This document shows positions 1 to 5,867 of a DNA stretch of 11,886 bases, piece by piece. The notes beneath the pieces were generated by a model. The model was not told the DNA's origin. It worked only from the letters and a program-made list of their open reading frames with translations, and searched no databases. The position numbers and the translations under genes are program-made. Position 1 is the stretch's first letter. Each line of letters begins with the position of its first letter. This DNA is from DATLAN01 sp035527455 (GTDB lineage: Bacteria > Planctomycetota > Planctomycetia > Pirellulales > Thermoguttaceae), in NCBI GenBank assembly GCA_035527455.1, contig DATLAN010000549.1, positions 1-11,886 of the forward strand, in the 5' to 3' direction.

Positions 1-42
1 CTGTTCCTCGTAGGCCTTCCGATCCAACCTGGGTAACGCCAT
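1..42 (-). CDS. 5' end of a leftward gene of unknown function (partial)
   Basis: Only the first 14 codons are in the window. On the minus strand an ATG at 42-40 opens a frame reading MALPRLDRKAYEEQ that runs off the left edge without a stop. The start is supported by a strong ribosome-binding site, AGGAGG, a few bases upstream, and by a TATAAT box about 50 nt further upstream. Fourteen residues are too few to assign a family. The peptide is charged and hydrophilic with no sign of a signal peptide, so a cytoplasmic protein is likelier than an exported one. It is divergent from the sigma-factor operon. Confidence 0.55.
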   Translation of the reverse strand, partial: MALPRLDRKAYEEQ

Positions 43-92
43 CGCGATTTCCTCCTGTTTCGCGTCGTGTTAAAATCAAGGCACTAACCCAG

Positions 93-98
93 ATTATA
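93..98 (-). promoter_or_regulatory. Candidate -10 box for the left-edge gene
   Basis: The minus strand reads TTGTATAAT here, with a perfect TATAAT at 98-93, about 50 nt upstream of the ATG at 42. No good -35 hexamer stands 16-18 bp upstream; the best-spaced hexamer is TGGCGC. The same nine bases TTGTATAAT occur in the much better sulfatase promoter at 5617-5645, which adds some weight. The remainder of the 272-nt gap up to 315 is relatively A/T-rich. I see no convincing promoter in it for the rightward sigma gene. Confidence 0.35.
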
Positions 99-215
99 CA
101 ACCTCCCTATCTTTCGCGCCATAGATACTTGCCGCACACGTGGAATCTCGACGTTCGCCGAGCCAGGAGATAAGCTGGAAGCAACATGCTCTGATTTTCG
201 GCTGATCGGATGAAA

Positions 216-231
216 CTCCTCTCGAGAGGAG
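216..231. promoter_or_regulatory. Perfect 16-bp palindrome upstream of the sigma-factor gene
   Basis: CTCCTCTC followed by GAGAGGAG is a perfect two-fold symmetric site about 84 nt before the sigma-factor ATG. Its left flank, ACTCCT at 215-220, can also pair with AGGAGT at 244-249, so an RNA from this region could form two competing hairpins. It could be an operator or part of a leader structure; nothing in the sequence decides which. Confidence 0.3.
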
Positions 232-314
232 GCACACCGTCTTAGGAGTGTATTCAGTGCGCTCTTCCGGGGGGGTGCAATAAACGTCGAGTGCCCTCGT
301 TTAGGTCTTTAGAG

Positions 315-848
315 ATGACCTCCCGGAGCCGACAGACGAACGACAACCAGCGTTTTGCCGAGTGGGGTCGCCAATACGGCGGGGCCGTACGCGGCTATCT
401 GCTGGCGATGGTTCGTCGGGTGGACGTGGCCGAGGATTTGACCCAGGAGGTGTTTTGCCGGGCGTGGCGGGCCCGCCGCGGTTACCGCGAGCAGGGCAAC
501 GCCCGGGCGTACCTCCTGCGAATCGCCGATCGGCTCGTCTGTGATCACCACCGGAAGTCGGGCCGGGAAGTGAATCTGGACGAGGAGAGTTGGAAACAGG
601 TCGAACCGGCCGGCCGTGTCGCCGAGCCGCCGGAGAAGTTGGTCCGCGAGGAGGCCGGTGAACAACTCGCCGCGGCCATGGAGAAGTTGACGGCGGCCCA
701 GCGAAGGGTTCTGCTTTTGAGGTATTACGGCGAGATGAGTTTCGCCGAGATCGCCGAAACGATGGACTGCCCGGTGAACACGGCACTGAGCCATTGCCGG
801 CGAGGCCTTTTGACCTTGCGGAAGATTTTGGTGGAGAACGCCCCGTGA
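315..848 (+). CDS. ECF (group IV) RNA polymerase sigma factor
   Basis: A 177-residue sigma-70-family factor of extracytoplasmic-function size. Region 2 spans about residues 14-81 and carries the core-binding and -10-recognition signature around DLTQEVFCRAWRA. Region 4 spans about 119-172, with LTAAQRRVLLLRYYGEMSFAEIAE and a helix-turn-helix that would read the -35 element. Regions 1 and 3 are absent, as expected for ECF factors. I chose ATG 315. A GTG at 291 in the same frame would add eight residues without homology, and neither start has a strong Shine-Dalgarno. The stop overlaps the next start as GTGA, so the two products are probably translationally coupled. It presumably directs transcription of envelope or stress genes, possibly including its own operon. 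Family assignment is firm; the ECF subgroup and the signal are unknown. Confidence 0.92.
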   Translation: MTSRSRQTNDNQRFAEWGRQYGGAVRGYLLAMVRRVDVAEDLTQEVFCRAWRARRGYREQGNARAYLLRIADRLVCDHHRKSGREVNLDEESWKQVEPAGRVAEPPEKLVREEAGEQLAAAMEKLTAAQRRVLLLRYYGEMSFAEIAETMDCPVNTALSHCRRGLLTLRKILVENAP

Positions 849-1408
849 GTGAAGATCCGAACAAGCTTCGACGCCAATTGGAACGGGCCACCGCGGCCGA
901 GGATTCCCCCGATGCGCTGGACGCGGAAACGGCGTCCCTGCGGGAGGGTTGGCTCGCGCTGGGGCAACTGCTCGAAGCGGCCGAAAGGGAGTCGACCGAA
1001 CCGTTCGAGTGGAAGCGGCCGCCGTCGCGCCTGCGGCAAAATCGATGGAAGCTGGCCGGCGTGGCCGCATTGGCGGCTTCGTTGTTGATCGGTTTGACGG
1101 TGGCGTGGAGTCTCGTGCGGAAGGGTCCTCCGAACGGGTCGACGGCAACGCCGGGTGAAGTGACCTCGCCCGAGGAGAAGGAGTCGCTGCCGACGCCGGA
1201 CCTCGACGAGCCGAAGCTGGCGGTCGACGAACCGACGCTGGAGGACGAACTCGACTGGGACGACGATCCGCTCGACCGGCAACTGGCCTCCGTCGGCGAG
1301 GAGATCGTGCGGATTCAGCAGGACTGGGATTCTGTGGACAATGCGTTCGAGCCGGTTTGGCACGGGCTGGAACAGATGGCGGAGGACATCGACGGCGAGA
1401 CGCTTTGA
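845..1408 (+). CDS. Single-pass membrane protein in the anti-sigma position
   Basis: A 187-residue protein starting at GTG 845 inside the sigma-factor stop (GTGA overlap), with a GGTGGAG ribosome-binding site just upstream. Residues 1-68 are a polar N-terminal region, about 70-91 form one membrane helix (AGVAALAASLLIGLTVAWSL), and 92-187 are a strongly acidic, Pro-rich tail that would lie outside. This topology, cytoplasmic head plus one helix plus external tail, and the coupling to an ECF gene are those of anti-sigma factors. However, there is no Cys and only one His, so the zinc-binding HxxxCxxC motif of classical ZAS anti-sigmas is missing, and I recognise no other anti-sigma domain. Anti-sigma function is inferred from context; the open reading frame itself is secure. 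Confidence 0.85.
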   Translation: MSEDPNKLRRQLERATAAEDSPDALDAETASLREGWLALGQLLEAAERESTEPFEWKRPPSRLRQNRWKLAGVAALAASLLIGLTVAWSLVRKGPPNGSTATPGEVTSPEEKESLPTPDLDEPKLAVDEPTLEDELDWDDDPLDRQLASVGEEIVRIQQDWDSVDNAFEPVWHGLEQMAEDIDGETL

Positions 1409-1475
1409 GACGGGTAGATTGCAGGCAAGCGTGCGAGCGACGCTCGATCGCACGCGACGAGCGGGAGGTTTTCAG

Positions 1476-2213
1476 ATGACGTTCAAGCGGATGGGGATCG
1501 TGATGGTTCTCGGCCTGGCAGTGGGATTGTCGACGAGCAGTCCCCTTTGGGCCGATGACGAAAGCGCGGACAAATCGGACGAAAGCGGCCGATACGATTC
1601 GGACCGGCCGCAGCCGCCGGATGCAGGGGCCGAACCCGACGTCGAGCTGCCGTGGTTGCCCGAGCCGCCGTTCGGTTTCGGCCCGGGACGTGGCAGCGGT
1701 CTTCGACCGGGTGGGCCGGTGCAGGGGGAAGGACCGGGAGGAATGGGCGGCGGTCCTCCGGGTCTCGGTGGCGGGCGGTACGGCGGTCCGCCGGAGGGGC
1801 GCGGTCCGCCGGAGGGTCGCGGTCCGCCGGAGGGTCGCGGCCCGCTGGGGCTCGGGCCACCCGGCTTTCGTGCGCGTTGGCCGCACTATGATTGGCAGTC
1901 GGTCGAGGAAAACGATCCCGAGATGTATCCCCTGTTGAAAGAGGACTACGAACTGGAACGGCGGTCGCGAGAACTGGTCGTGCAGTATCGGCAAGCGCCC
2001 GTCTCGCAGCGCGCCGAGATCCGGAAACAACTCCAGGTGGTGGTCGCCGAGCATTTCGAGGCCCGCCAGAAGCGACGCCTGCTGGAACTGAAGCGGCTGG
2101 AAGAGGAATTGGAGCGTCTGCGCGACGCCATCAACCGCCGCAACGAGGCCCGCGAAGAAGTCGTTGGAAAACGAGTTTCGGAGTTGTTGGGAGAGGACGA
2201 CGTCGATTTCTGA
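1476..2213 (+). CDS. Secreted Gly/Pro-rich protein with charged coiled-coil C-terminus
   Basis: A 245-residue protein. ATG 1476 is chosen because it has GGGAGG seven bases upstream and begins a clear signal peptide (residues 1-26, cleavage expected after SSPLWA, before DD). The open frame extends upstream to 1341 but only into the previous gene. Residues 45-135 are very rich in Gly and Pro and include three exact GPPEGR repeats. Residues 145-240 are highly charged and heptad-like (RRLLELKRLEEELERLRDAI), probably a long helix or coiled coil, and the protein ends acidic. The C-terminal half recalls small helical periplasmic proteins such as metal or stress sensors, but I see no firm motif for them. 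It lies 67 nt after the membrane protein, probably in the same operon, and may be its extracytoplasmic partner or a target of the sigma factor. Confidence 0.85.
   Translation: MTFKRMGIVMVLGLAVGLSTSSPLWADDESADKSDESGRYDSDRPQPPDAGAEPDVELPWLPEPPFGFGPGRGSGLRPGGPVQGEGPGGMGGGPPGLGGGRYGGPPEGRGPPEGRGPPEGRGPLGLGPPGFRARWPHYDWQSVEENDPEMYPLLKEDYELERRSRELVVQYRQAPVSQRAEIRKQLQVVVAEHFEARQKRRLLELKRLEEELERLRDAINRRNEAREEVVGKRVSELLGEDDVDF
1785..1838 (+). repeat. Three tandem 18-bp units (GPPEGR-coding)
   Basis: Three consecutive 18-base units beginning GGTCCGCCGGAGGG encode GPPEGR three times inside the secreted coiled-coil protein. Units two and three are identical; unit one differs by a single base. The in-frame period allows copy-number change without frameshift. 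Confidence 0.8.
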
Positions 2214-2226
2214 ATCGTCGCGGCCA

Positions 2227-2371
2227 AGGTTCCGCGCAGAAACAACCTGTACATTTTTTAGCGAGGGTGGCACGCCCTGAGGAACGAAGGGCGTGGAAGA
2301 CCTGCCAAACCACGCCCTTCGTTCCTCAGGGCGTGCCACCCAATTGGACAGGTTGTTTCTGCGCGGAACCT
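2227..2371. repeat. Nested 145-bp palindrome, REPIN-like (family B)
   Basis: Two perfect inverted repeats are nested: an outer 24-bp pair (2227-2250 with 2348-2371) and an inner 32-bp pair (2265-2296 with 2310-2341) around a 13-nt loop. Each inner arm is itself a small hairpin. It has GTGG at 2267-2270, then an 8-bp stem CACGCCCT/AGGGCGTG around a 9-nt loop. A GT(A/G)G tetranucleotide followed by a hairpin, present twice in inverted order, is the layout of REP doublets (REPINs). The element starts 14 nt after the stop at 2213, so it may also stabilise or end that transcript. No target-site duplication is visible. The rest of this 320-nt gap (2372-2533) shows only the ribosome-binding site of the next gene and no clear promoter. 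Confidence 0.8.
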
Positions 2372-2533
2372 AAGAGAGTTCGTCGCGTCGACGGAGCGTT
2401 GAATGGACCCGCCGTTGGATTTCGTCGGGCCTCGTTTCTTCGAACCCATTTTTGTACCAGCGCCACCACTTGGGCGACGCCTGCGTAGGGCAAGCGCTCG
2501 CGGTGTGCGCCGTCTCACACACAGGAGGAGATG

Positions 2534-3736
2534 ATGGAAGCGTTTCGTTCCCCTCGCCGCTCGGCCTTGTGGTGCCTGACGTTGGGCGCCGCTTTGGTCG
2601 GGCTGATCCTGCTGCCGGCTTTGTGTACGGCCGTGCAAGCAGACGACGATTCGGGCGCGCCGGCCCCGAAGGCCAAGCAACCAGGCCCGCCCTGTTGCCC
2701 CAACGCCGACAAGCCGTGCCCGAAGGACTGCCCGATGGCGAAGGACTGCCCGATGGCCAAGAAGCCGGGCCCTCCGGACGGTCTGAAGGGCAAGCGGCCC
2801 GGGCCGCCACGCGGACCGATGGCTAAACCGCCGGGACCGCCACGTGGTCCGATGGCTAAACCGCCGGGACCGCCACGTGGACCGCAGATGGCGCAACGAG
2901 GTGGCCCGCCGATGGGTCGTGGACCGCAGATGGCGCACCGAGGTGGTCCGCCCATGGGTCGCGGACCGCAGATGGCGCAACGAGGTGGCCCGCCCATGGG
3001 TCGCGGAGCGCAGATGGCGCAACGAGGTGGCCCGCCCATGGGTCGCGGACCGCAGATGGCGCATCGAGGTGGCCCGCCCATGGGTCGCGGACCGGCCATG
3101 GGCCCCGGACGTGGACCCGGCATGGGTCGCGGACCGGCGATGTGTCCCAGACGTGGACCCGGCATGGGTCGCGGACCGGCGATGGGCCCCGGACGCGGAC
3201 CCGGCATGGGTCCCGGACCGGCGATGGGTCCCGGACGCGGACCCGGCATGGGTCCCGGAGCGGCTGCCAAGAGGCCGGGACCTCCACCCGGACCGCAGAT
3301 GGCGCACCGAGGTGGACCGCCTAAGGCACGCGGACCGGCGATGGGTCCCGGACGCGGACCCGGCATGGGTCCCGGACCGGCGATGGGTCCCGGACGCGGA
3401 CCCGGCATGGGTCCCGGGCCGGCGATGGGTCCCGGACGCGGACCCGACAAGGGTCCCGGGCCGGCGATGGGTCCTGGACGTGGCCCCGGCATGGGTCCCG
3501 GACCGGCCATGGGTTTCGGACGTGGCCCCGGCATGGGTCCCGGACCGGCGATGGGTCCCGGACGTGGCCCCGGCGTGGGTCCCGGACCGGCCATGGGTTT
3601 CGGACGCGGCCCCGGCATGGGACGCGGACCCGGCATGGGATCCGGACCTGCGATGGGTCCCGGACGTGGACCCGGCATGGGATTCGGATTCGGTCCGAGG
3701 GGCGAGAAACCGGAGTCGCCTGACGACGACGATTAA
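2534..3736 (+). CDS. Secreted Met/Gly/Pro/Arg tandem-repeat protein
   Basis: A 400-residue low-complexity exported protein. ATG 2534 is preferred over ATG 2531 because AGGAGG at 2523-2528 is five bases from it but only two from the other. Residues 1-36 form a signal peptide (hydrophobic core ALVGLILLPALC, cleavage near AVQA, before DDD). Residues 50-76 hold a Cys/Pro cluster (C54, C55, C62, C66, C72, with two CPMAK motifs). Two or three PPGPPRGPMAK-type units follow. From residue 117 there are about six PQMA(Q/H)RGGPPMGRG units and about twelve PAMGPGRGPGMGPG units, all 14 residues long. The tail is acidic (DDDD). Each unit carries two Met. The function is unknown. Met- and Cys-rich repeats suggest metal binding, for example Cu(I), or an extended cell-surface polymer, but no known domain supports either. 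A strong terminator follows the gene. Confidence 0.82.
   Translation: MEAFRSPRRSALWCLTLGAALVGLILLPALCTAVQADDDSGAPAPKAKQPGPPCCPNADKPCPKDCPMAKDCPMAKKPGPPDGLKGKRPGPPRGPMAKPPGPPRGPMAKPPGPPRGPQMAQRGGPPMGRGPQMAHRGGPPMGRGPQMAQRGGPPMGRGAQMAQRGGPPMGRGPQMAHRGGPPMGRGPAMGPGRGPGMGRGPAMCPRRGPGMGRGPAMGPGRGPGMGPGPAMGPGRGPGMGPGAAAKRPGPPPGPQMAHRGGPPKARGPAMGPGRGPGMGPGPAMGPGRGPGMGPGPAMGPGRGPDKGPGPAMGPGRGPGMGPGPAMGFGRGPGMGPGPAMGPGRGPGVGPGPAMGFGRGPGMGRGPGMGSGPAMGPGRGPGMGFGFGPRGEKPESPDDDD
2882..3682 (+). repeat. 42-bp tandem repeat array (about 18 units)
   Basis: The coding DNA is an array of two related 42-bp units, each encoding 14 residues. About five PQMA(Q/H)RGGPPMGRG units come first, then four PAMGPGRGPGMGPG units. 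A short AAAKRPGPPPG interruption and one further PQMA unit follow, then eight more PAMG units with one 6-residue partial (PGMGSG). The period is a multiple of three, so several other frames stay open through the array. This produces long spurious reading frames on both strands. Confidence 0.9.
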
Positions 3737-3805
3737 GTAGCACGGATCCGTCAGGGCGATACGGCCGGTGTGGGCAAGCACCGGAAACGGCGTCTTGGGA
3801 TGTTC

Positions 3806-3844
3806 AACCCGGCGAGGTCACGGCGACCTCGCCGGGTTTTCTTT
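3806..3844 (+). terminator. Rho-independent terminator for the + strand block
   Basis: A perfect 14-bp stem (3806-3819 with 3825-3838, containing CCCGGCGAGG) with a 5-nt ACGGC loop is followed by TTTTCTTT on the + strand. It stands about 70 nt after the repeat-protein stop and 32 nt before the end of the convergent sulfatase. Read on the minus strand the stem is followed by TTGAACAT, not a T tract, so it serves mainly the rightward transcript. Confidence 0.9.
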
Positions 3845-3875
3845 GCGCCGCGGGGATGCCAAACCCGCCTTCCGC

Positions 3876-5558
3876 TCATTGTCCGTACGGCCACGGTTTG
3901 GCCTTGGCCTCGATCGCCCAGGCCTCCCAGCGCTCGGCCATGGCTTCGACCCGGTCGGGGTACTCTTCGGCCAGGTTGTTCAGCTCGGTGCGATCGGCCT
4001 GGATATCGTAGAGTTCCCACGGCCCGTTGGCGCCTTTGGCCACCAGCTTCCATTTCCCCTCGCGGATCGCCCGATTGCCTTCGTGCTCCCAGAAGATCGG
4101 CGTCGGTCGTGCCAGCGACTCGCCGGTGAAGGCGGGCCGCAGACTGACGCCCTGCATGGGCGTGATCTCGTGGCCCTTGAATCGTTGCGGGTAGTCCGCG
4201 CCGCCCATATCGACGCAGGTGGCCATCAGGTCGATCAGGTGGCCCGGCTCGTGATAGAGCTTGCCGTGTCGCTCGGCGGAAATGCCCTCGGGCCAATGGG
4301 CCACCAGCGGCGAGGAGATGCCGCCCTCGTGAACCCAGTGCTTGTAGAGCCGAAACGGCGTGTTGCTGGCGTTCGCCCACGGCAGACCGTACGCGATGAA
4401 GGTGTCGGCCGGACCGGGCATCACGCCGCGGCCGACCCGCACCGGGCGGCCGTCGCGGGTGTGGCTCGGCTGCATCCGCGTCTGCAACTCGCCGGGAGCC
4501 ATCGGTTTGAGCACGACCGGCTTGTCGGGATCGGCCGCGACGTTTTTTCCGCCGCCGTACTCTTCCGCGCAGCCGCCGTTGTCGGCCAGGAAGAGGATCA
4601 GCGTGTTGTCGAGCTGGTCCGTCTTCTTCAGCGCCTCGACGATCCGCCCGATGCCCTGGTCCATGCAGTCGACCATCGCGGCGTAGACTTCCATGCGGCG
4701 GCAGAACCACGGCTTCAGGTCGGCGTCTTCCCAGGCCGGGGCGGCCGGATCGCGAGGCGTGATTTCCCACTTCGCGTCCACGATGCCCATCTCGATCATC
4801 CGCCGGTGCCGCTCGGCCCGAAGCGCGTCCCAGCCCTGGTCGTAGCGGCCCTTGTACTTGGCGATGTCCTGCTCCTTGGCGTGCATCGGCCAGTGGGGCG
4901 AGGTGAAGGCCACGTACATGAAGAAAGGCCGGTCCTGCTCGTGCTCGCTGATGAACTTCGCGGCGTTGTCGGCGATGGCGTCGGTGTAGTAGTAGTCGTC
5001 CGAGTCGGGCACGATGGACTCGTTTCCGTCGGTCAGCGTGTACGGGTCGAAGAAGCTGCCCGCGCCCTGGATGGTTCCGTAATAACGGTCGAACCCGCGC
5101 TGCAGCGGCCAGTTGTGCTTCGAGTCGGTCTGCTGCCAAAACCGCGTGACGTGCCACTTGCCCGCCATGTACGTGGCGTAGTCGGCGGTCTTCATCACCT
5201 GGGCGATGGTCAGGCAGTTTTCGTTCAGATCGCCGCGGAACCCGTCGAACCCGCGGTCGTTCATCATGTGTCCCACGCCCGACTGGTGCGAGTAAAGTCC
5301 CGTCAGCAGGCAGGCCCTCGTGGGACAACATCGGGCCGTGTTGTAGAACTGGGTGAACCGCAGCCCTCCGGCCGCCAGTTGGTCGATGTTGGGCGTTTGG
5401 ATCTCGCCGCCGTAGCAGCCGATGTCGGAAAAGCCCATATCGTCGGCCATCATGATGATGACGTTCGGCTTCGGGGCCTCGTCTTGGGCGGCCGCCGGGT
5501 GGATCCGGCCGGCCAGGCCCAGGGCCAACAGTGTTGAAGCGGCAACTGCAATTCTCAT
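3876..5558 (-). CDS. Secreted type I sulfatase (arylsulfatase-like)
   Basis: A 560-residue sulfatase of the alkaline-phosphatase fold that hydrolyses sulfate esters, probably outside the cytoplasm. ATG 5558 is chosen because AAGGAG lies upstream and a signal peptide follows (residues 1-24, ending HPAAA, before QDE); the frame stays open further upstream but without support. Visible active-site features are D39-D40 (VIIMMADD), formylglycine motif C77-C-P79-T-R81, K134 and H136 (GKWH), H222 (PHWP), D326-N327 (LADNGG) and K406 (LYKHWVHEGG). The C-terminal substrate-side region ends WELYDIQADRTELNNLA. The length is normal. The Cys-type motif needs a formylglycine-generating enzyme encoded elsewhere. 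It is divergent from the discoidin-like gene at 5868 and has its own near-consensus promoter. The substrate cannot be told from sequence alone. Confidence 0.96.
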   Translation of the reverse strand: MRIAVAASTLLALGLAGRIHPAAAQDEAPKPNVIIMMADDMGFSDIGCYGGEIQTPNIDQLAAGGLRFTQFYNTARCCPTRACLLTGLYSHQSGVGHMMNDRGFDGFRGDLNENCLTIAQVMKTADYATYMAGKWHVTRFWQQTDSKHNWPLQRGFDRYYGTIQGAGSFFDPYTLTDGNESIVPDSDDYYYTDAIADNAAKFISEHEQDRPFFMYVAFTSPHWPMHAKEQDIAKYKGRYDQGWDALRAERHRRMIEMGIVDAKWEITPRDPAAPAWEDADLKPWFCRRMEVYAAMVDCMDQGIGRIVEALKKTDQLDNTLILFLADNGGCAEEYGGGKNVAADPDKPVVLKPMAPGELQTRMQPSHTRDGRPVRVGRGVMPGPADTFIAYGLPWANASNTPFRLYKHWVHEGGISSPLVAHWPEGISAERHGKLYHEPGHLIDLMATCVDMGGADYPQRFKGHEITPMQGVSLRPAFTGESLARPTPIFWEHEGNRAIREGKWKLVAKGANGPWELYDIQADRTELNNLAEEYPDRVEAMAERWEAWAIEAKAKPWPYGQ

Positions 5559-5616
5559 CGTTCGTGTTCTCCTTCGCTTGCTTGGGGCGGATTTCGGTCC
5601 GTTTGCGATTTCGAGT

Positions 5617-5645
5617 ATTATACAATGTTTTGCGGCCCGTTTCAA
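5617..5645 (-). promoter_or_regulatory. Sigma-70-type promoter for the sulfatase gene
   Basis: On the minus strand, -35 TTGAAA (5645-5640), a 17-bp spacer and -10 TATAAT (5622-5617) form a near-consensus housekeeping promoter. The transcript would start near 5610, giving a leader of about 50 nt before the sulfatase ATG at 5558. This is the best promoter in the window. Confidence 0.75.
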
Positions 5646-5676
5646 AGCGCGCCGGCGGGGCGGATGACGGGCCGGT

Positions 5677-5705
5677 TTGCCGCGGATGTGGGCGGGGATT
5701 ATAAT
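5677..5705 (+). promoter_or_regulatory. Sigma-70-type promoter for the discoidin-like gene
   Basis: On the + strand, -35 TTGCCG (5677-5682), a 17-bp spacer and a perfect -10 TATAAT (5700-5705) point at the gene starting at 5868. The inferred leader is about 155 nt and contains the whole 96-bp palindromic element. Its -35 lies 31 bp from the -35 of the divergent sulfatase promoter, so one regulator bound between them could act on both. Confidence 0.6.
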
Positions 5706-5730
5706 GGGCTGGCGATGTCTGAAAAGACGT

Positions 5731-5826
5731 GTAGGCCGGAACAAGCGCAGCGCAGTTCCGGCATTCGGTGTACAAAGGCCGCATGAAGCCGCGTGCCGGA
5801 ACTGCGCTGCGCTTGTTCCGGCCTAC
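5731..5826. repeat. 96-bp REPIN-like palindrome, family A, copy 1
   Basis: A perfect 33-bp inverted repeat (5731-5763 with 5794-5826) flanks a 30-nt loop. Each arm begins, from outside, with GTAG followed by its own hairpin. In the left arm the stem is GCCGGAAC at 5735-5742, the loop is 12 nt, and GTTCCGGC lies at 5755-5762; the right arm mirrors it and ends CTAC. That is the structure of two inverted REP units, i.e. a REPIN. The loop shares the motif GGCTTCATGCGGCC, read in reverse complement, with copy 2 at 6523-6618, so the two copies lie in opposite orientation. It is wholly intergenic and no target-site duplication is visible. Confidence 0.85.
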
Positions 5827-5867
5827 TTTGCTATTCCCGGCTGTTTGGTAAGAAAAGGAATCGAAAA

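Noticed and set aside
309..2339. 676-codon minus-strand frame opposite the sigma-factor operon
   Set aside because: It is antisense to three well-supported genes, has no recognisable domain and is rich in Arg, Pro and Ser. It is open only because of high G+C and codon bias on the other strand.
2882..3682. CRISPR-like array
   Set aside because: The units are directly adjacent without unique spacers and are in-frame coding repeats.
2882..3682. Collagen-like protein
   Set aside because: Gly does not occur at every third position; the period is 14 residues with irregular Gly spacing.
2258..3781. Long frames on both strands across the repeat protein (for example 507 and 387 codons leftward, 298 codons rightward)
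   Set aside because: The 42-bp array has a period divisible by three, so a frame without a stop in one unit stays open throughout. Only the 2534 frame has a ribosome-binding site, a signal peptide and a terminator.
3768..5537. 589-codon plus-strand frame opposite the first sulfatase
   Set aside because: It is antisense to a complete sulfatase with intact active-site motifs; the translation has no known domain and no ribosome-binding site.
5731..5826. Classical MITE moved by a DDE transposase
   Set aside because: No target-site duplication flanks either 96-bp copy. The GTAG-plus-hairpin layout fits REP doublets better.
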